Of a DNA stretch of 64,000 nt, positions 62,882-64,000 are shown piece after piece. Source of the stretch: Actinomadura opuntiae (GTDB lineage Bacteria; Actinomycetota; Actinomycetes; Streptosporangiales; Streptosporangiaceae). Numbering within the stretch: the first letter of the stretch is position 1; the number at the start of each line of letters is the position of its first letter. Both the position numbers and the translations under genes were made by a program. The notes beneath the pieces are model-generated. The model had not been told where the DNA came from. It searched no databases and saw only the letters and a list, made by a program, of their open reading frames with translations. Location: contig NZ_JASNWF010000006.1 in NCBI RefSeq assembly GCF_030283205.1, forward strand, positions 310,001 to 374,000, given 5' to 3'.

Positions 62882-64000
62882 GCGGCCGCCCGGCAGCTCC
62901 AGCGCCTCCTCGGGCCGCCGCTGGACGGGCGCGGGGTCGCCGCCCTGCCGGCGCAGCGCCTCCGTCCACGCCACGAGGATGAACAGCCACACCGACGACA
63001 CGTTCGCGGGGGCGGCGAGGCCCTCGGTGGTCATGCTGTCGGTGAGGAAGCAGCCGAAGATCCCCAGCAGCATGCCGGCGTCGGCGCGCAGCGTCCGGTG
63101 CCGGCAGAGCGTCAGCAGCACGAACCCGAGCGTCAGCAGCAGCGCCGCGAACGCGATCGTGCCGACGACGCCGTTGTCGACGAGCGCGTTGATGAACGCG
63201 TTGTGGCCGCCGCCGAGGCCGATGCTGTCCAGGAACAGGCCGCGGGACGCGCCGAGGCCCCGGCCGAAGATCGGCTCCTCCCGGAACGCGTCCATCGCCA
63301 GCGACCACAGCTCGGTGCGGGAGTTCAGGGTGGCGAGCTGCTCGGTGCTCTCGCCGCGCGACACGAACGCGAGGATCTTGTCGGAGAACGCCAGCACCGC
63401 CAGCACGGCCACCGCGGCGCCCATCACGATCACGTCGATCCGGCCCTTGGGGCCGCGCGCGGTGGCCAGCAGGACGAGCAGCCCCGCGGCGCAGCCCAGC
63501 GCCGCGCCGCGCGTCCCGGTGGCGACGAGCGCGCCCGTCAGGACCGCCAGCGCCACCACGTAGACGACCGGGTGCCACAGCCGGTCCTGCGGCCGGTTCC
63601 ACCGGATCAGGTAGCCGACGACCAGCAGGATCGCGACGGCGAGGTACACGCCGGCGATGACGGGGTGGACGTACAGCCAGTTGAACCGCGACTCGGTGTG
63701 CAGCGTGCGGGGGAACGGGTGCGCGGCGCCGATCCCCACCGACACCAGCACGATCCCGATGAAGATGTGCGCGAGCTTGCGCAGGTCGGCGGGGGTGGCG
63801 CGGGTCGCGATGGCGTGCGCCACCAGCATCGTGATCAGCAGCTGGACGCCGCGGACGATGCCGAGCGACTTGAACGGCGACCACAGCGCCGAGAACGCCA
63901 CGTACCCGCAGAAGCACCAGGCCGCCAGCAGCAGCCCGGTGGTGCGGCGCCGCGGCAGGTAGAGCCCGAACCGCCACACCAGGTACAGCGCCGCCGCGCC
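62825..64000 (-). CDS. O-antigen ligase/polymerase family membrane protein (5' end beyond window)
   Basis: At least 391 residues are visible, and the frame stays open through the right edge in what reads as another membrane helix, so the start lies outside. About ten helices are seen, with the Wzy_C/WaaL-type outer loop FVSRGESTEQLATLNSRTELW (key RGES...SRTELW) and EEPIFGRGLGASRG, then LGGGHNAFINALVDNGVVG containing the ligase-type His. Such proteins polymerise or ligate lipid-linked polysaccharide outside the membrane. With the WbaP-like transferase and rml genes this points to exopolysaccharide assembly. Confidence 0.87.
   Translation of the reverse strand, partial: GAAALYLVWRFGLYLPRRRTTGLLLAAWCFCGYVAFSALWSPFKSLGIVRGVQLLITMLVAHAIATRATPADLRKLAHIFIGIVLVSVGIGAAHPFPRTLHTESRFNWLYVHPVIAGVYLAVAILLVVGYLIRWNRPQDRLWHPVVYVVALAVLTGALVATGTRGAALGCAAGLLVLLATARGPKGRIDVIVMGAAVAVLAVLAFSDKILAFVSRGESTEQLATLNSRTELWSLAMDAFREEPIFGRGLGASRGLFLDSIGLGGGHNAFINALVDNGVVGTIAFAALLLTLGFVLLTLCRHRTLRADAGMLLGIFGCFLTDSMTTEGLAAPANVSSVWLFILVAWTEALRRQGGDPAPVQRRPEEALELPGGRSGTTVTATPYVEHAPQEP

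Overview
The window is 64 kb of very GC-rich DNA with strong third-position G/C bias, many GTG starts and start/stop overlaps between genes. This is typical of a filamentous actinomycete. The gene repertoire (RpfB-type factor, Pmt, MMPL, CTC-type L25) and gene order suggest the Streptosporangiales/Thermomonosporaceae (Actinomadura-like); that assignment is an inference. I recognise 53 protein genes, including a gene cut by each window edge, and one tRNA. I saw no CRISPR array, integrase, transposase or phage structural gene.

1-16 kb is a mixed accessory region. It holds a gamma-glutamyltransferase-like gene lacking the expected nucleophile and an amidase. A two-gene operon follows: a double-AAA ATPase and an ArdC/DnaG-type primase fusion with Toprim domain. 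Next come a LysR gene and a cytoplasmic SxxK/SDN/KTG serine enzyme (resembling blaA-blaB of Streptomyces cacaoi) divergent from a penicillin-binding protein, then CorA, and a LacI regulator divergent from an MFS exporter.

14.5-36 kb is the conserved actinobacterial backbone pmt, rsmI, metG, tatD, rpfB, rsmA, ispE, the same order as Rv1002c-Rv1011 of Mycobacterium tuberculosis as I remember it. It is interrupted by a group of membrane glycosyltransferases, an FAD dehydrogenase and a GH26-like lipoprotein, and is followed by two small membrane proteins and an ABC-F ATPase.

36-48 kb is accessory: a second amidase, MarR/SnoaL/quinone oxidoreductase, an MMPL exporter with a two-component system, Maf, a patatin, trans-aconitate methyltransferase, and a desaturase/TetR pair. 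The MarR gene and the tam gene 7 kb away carry near-identical palindromes in front of them.

48.5-64 kb resumes the backbone (tRNA-Gln, glmU, prs, rplY, pth). It then becomes an exopolysaccharide locus: initiating sugar-phosphate transferase, cysQ-cysD-cysN sulfate activation, rmlA-rmlB-rmlD and opposing rmlC for dTDP-rhamnose, a membrane-anchored secreted protein and an O-antigen ligase. Sulfate activation next to sugar-nucleotide genes suggests a sulfated polysaccharide, but no sulfotransferase or APS kinase is visible here.

Several gene 3' ends (LacI, MFS, IspE, response regulator/Maf) lie inside short tandem repeats that include the stop codon.
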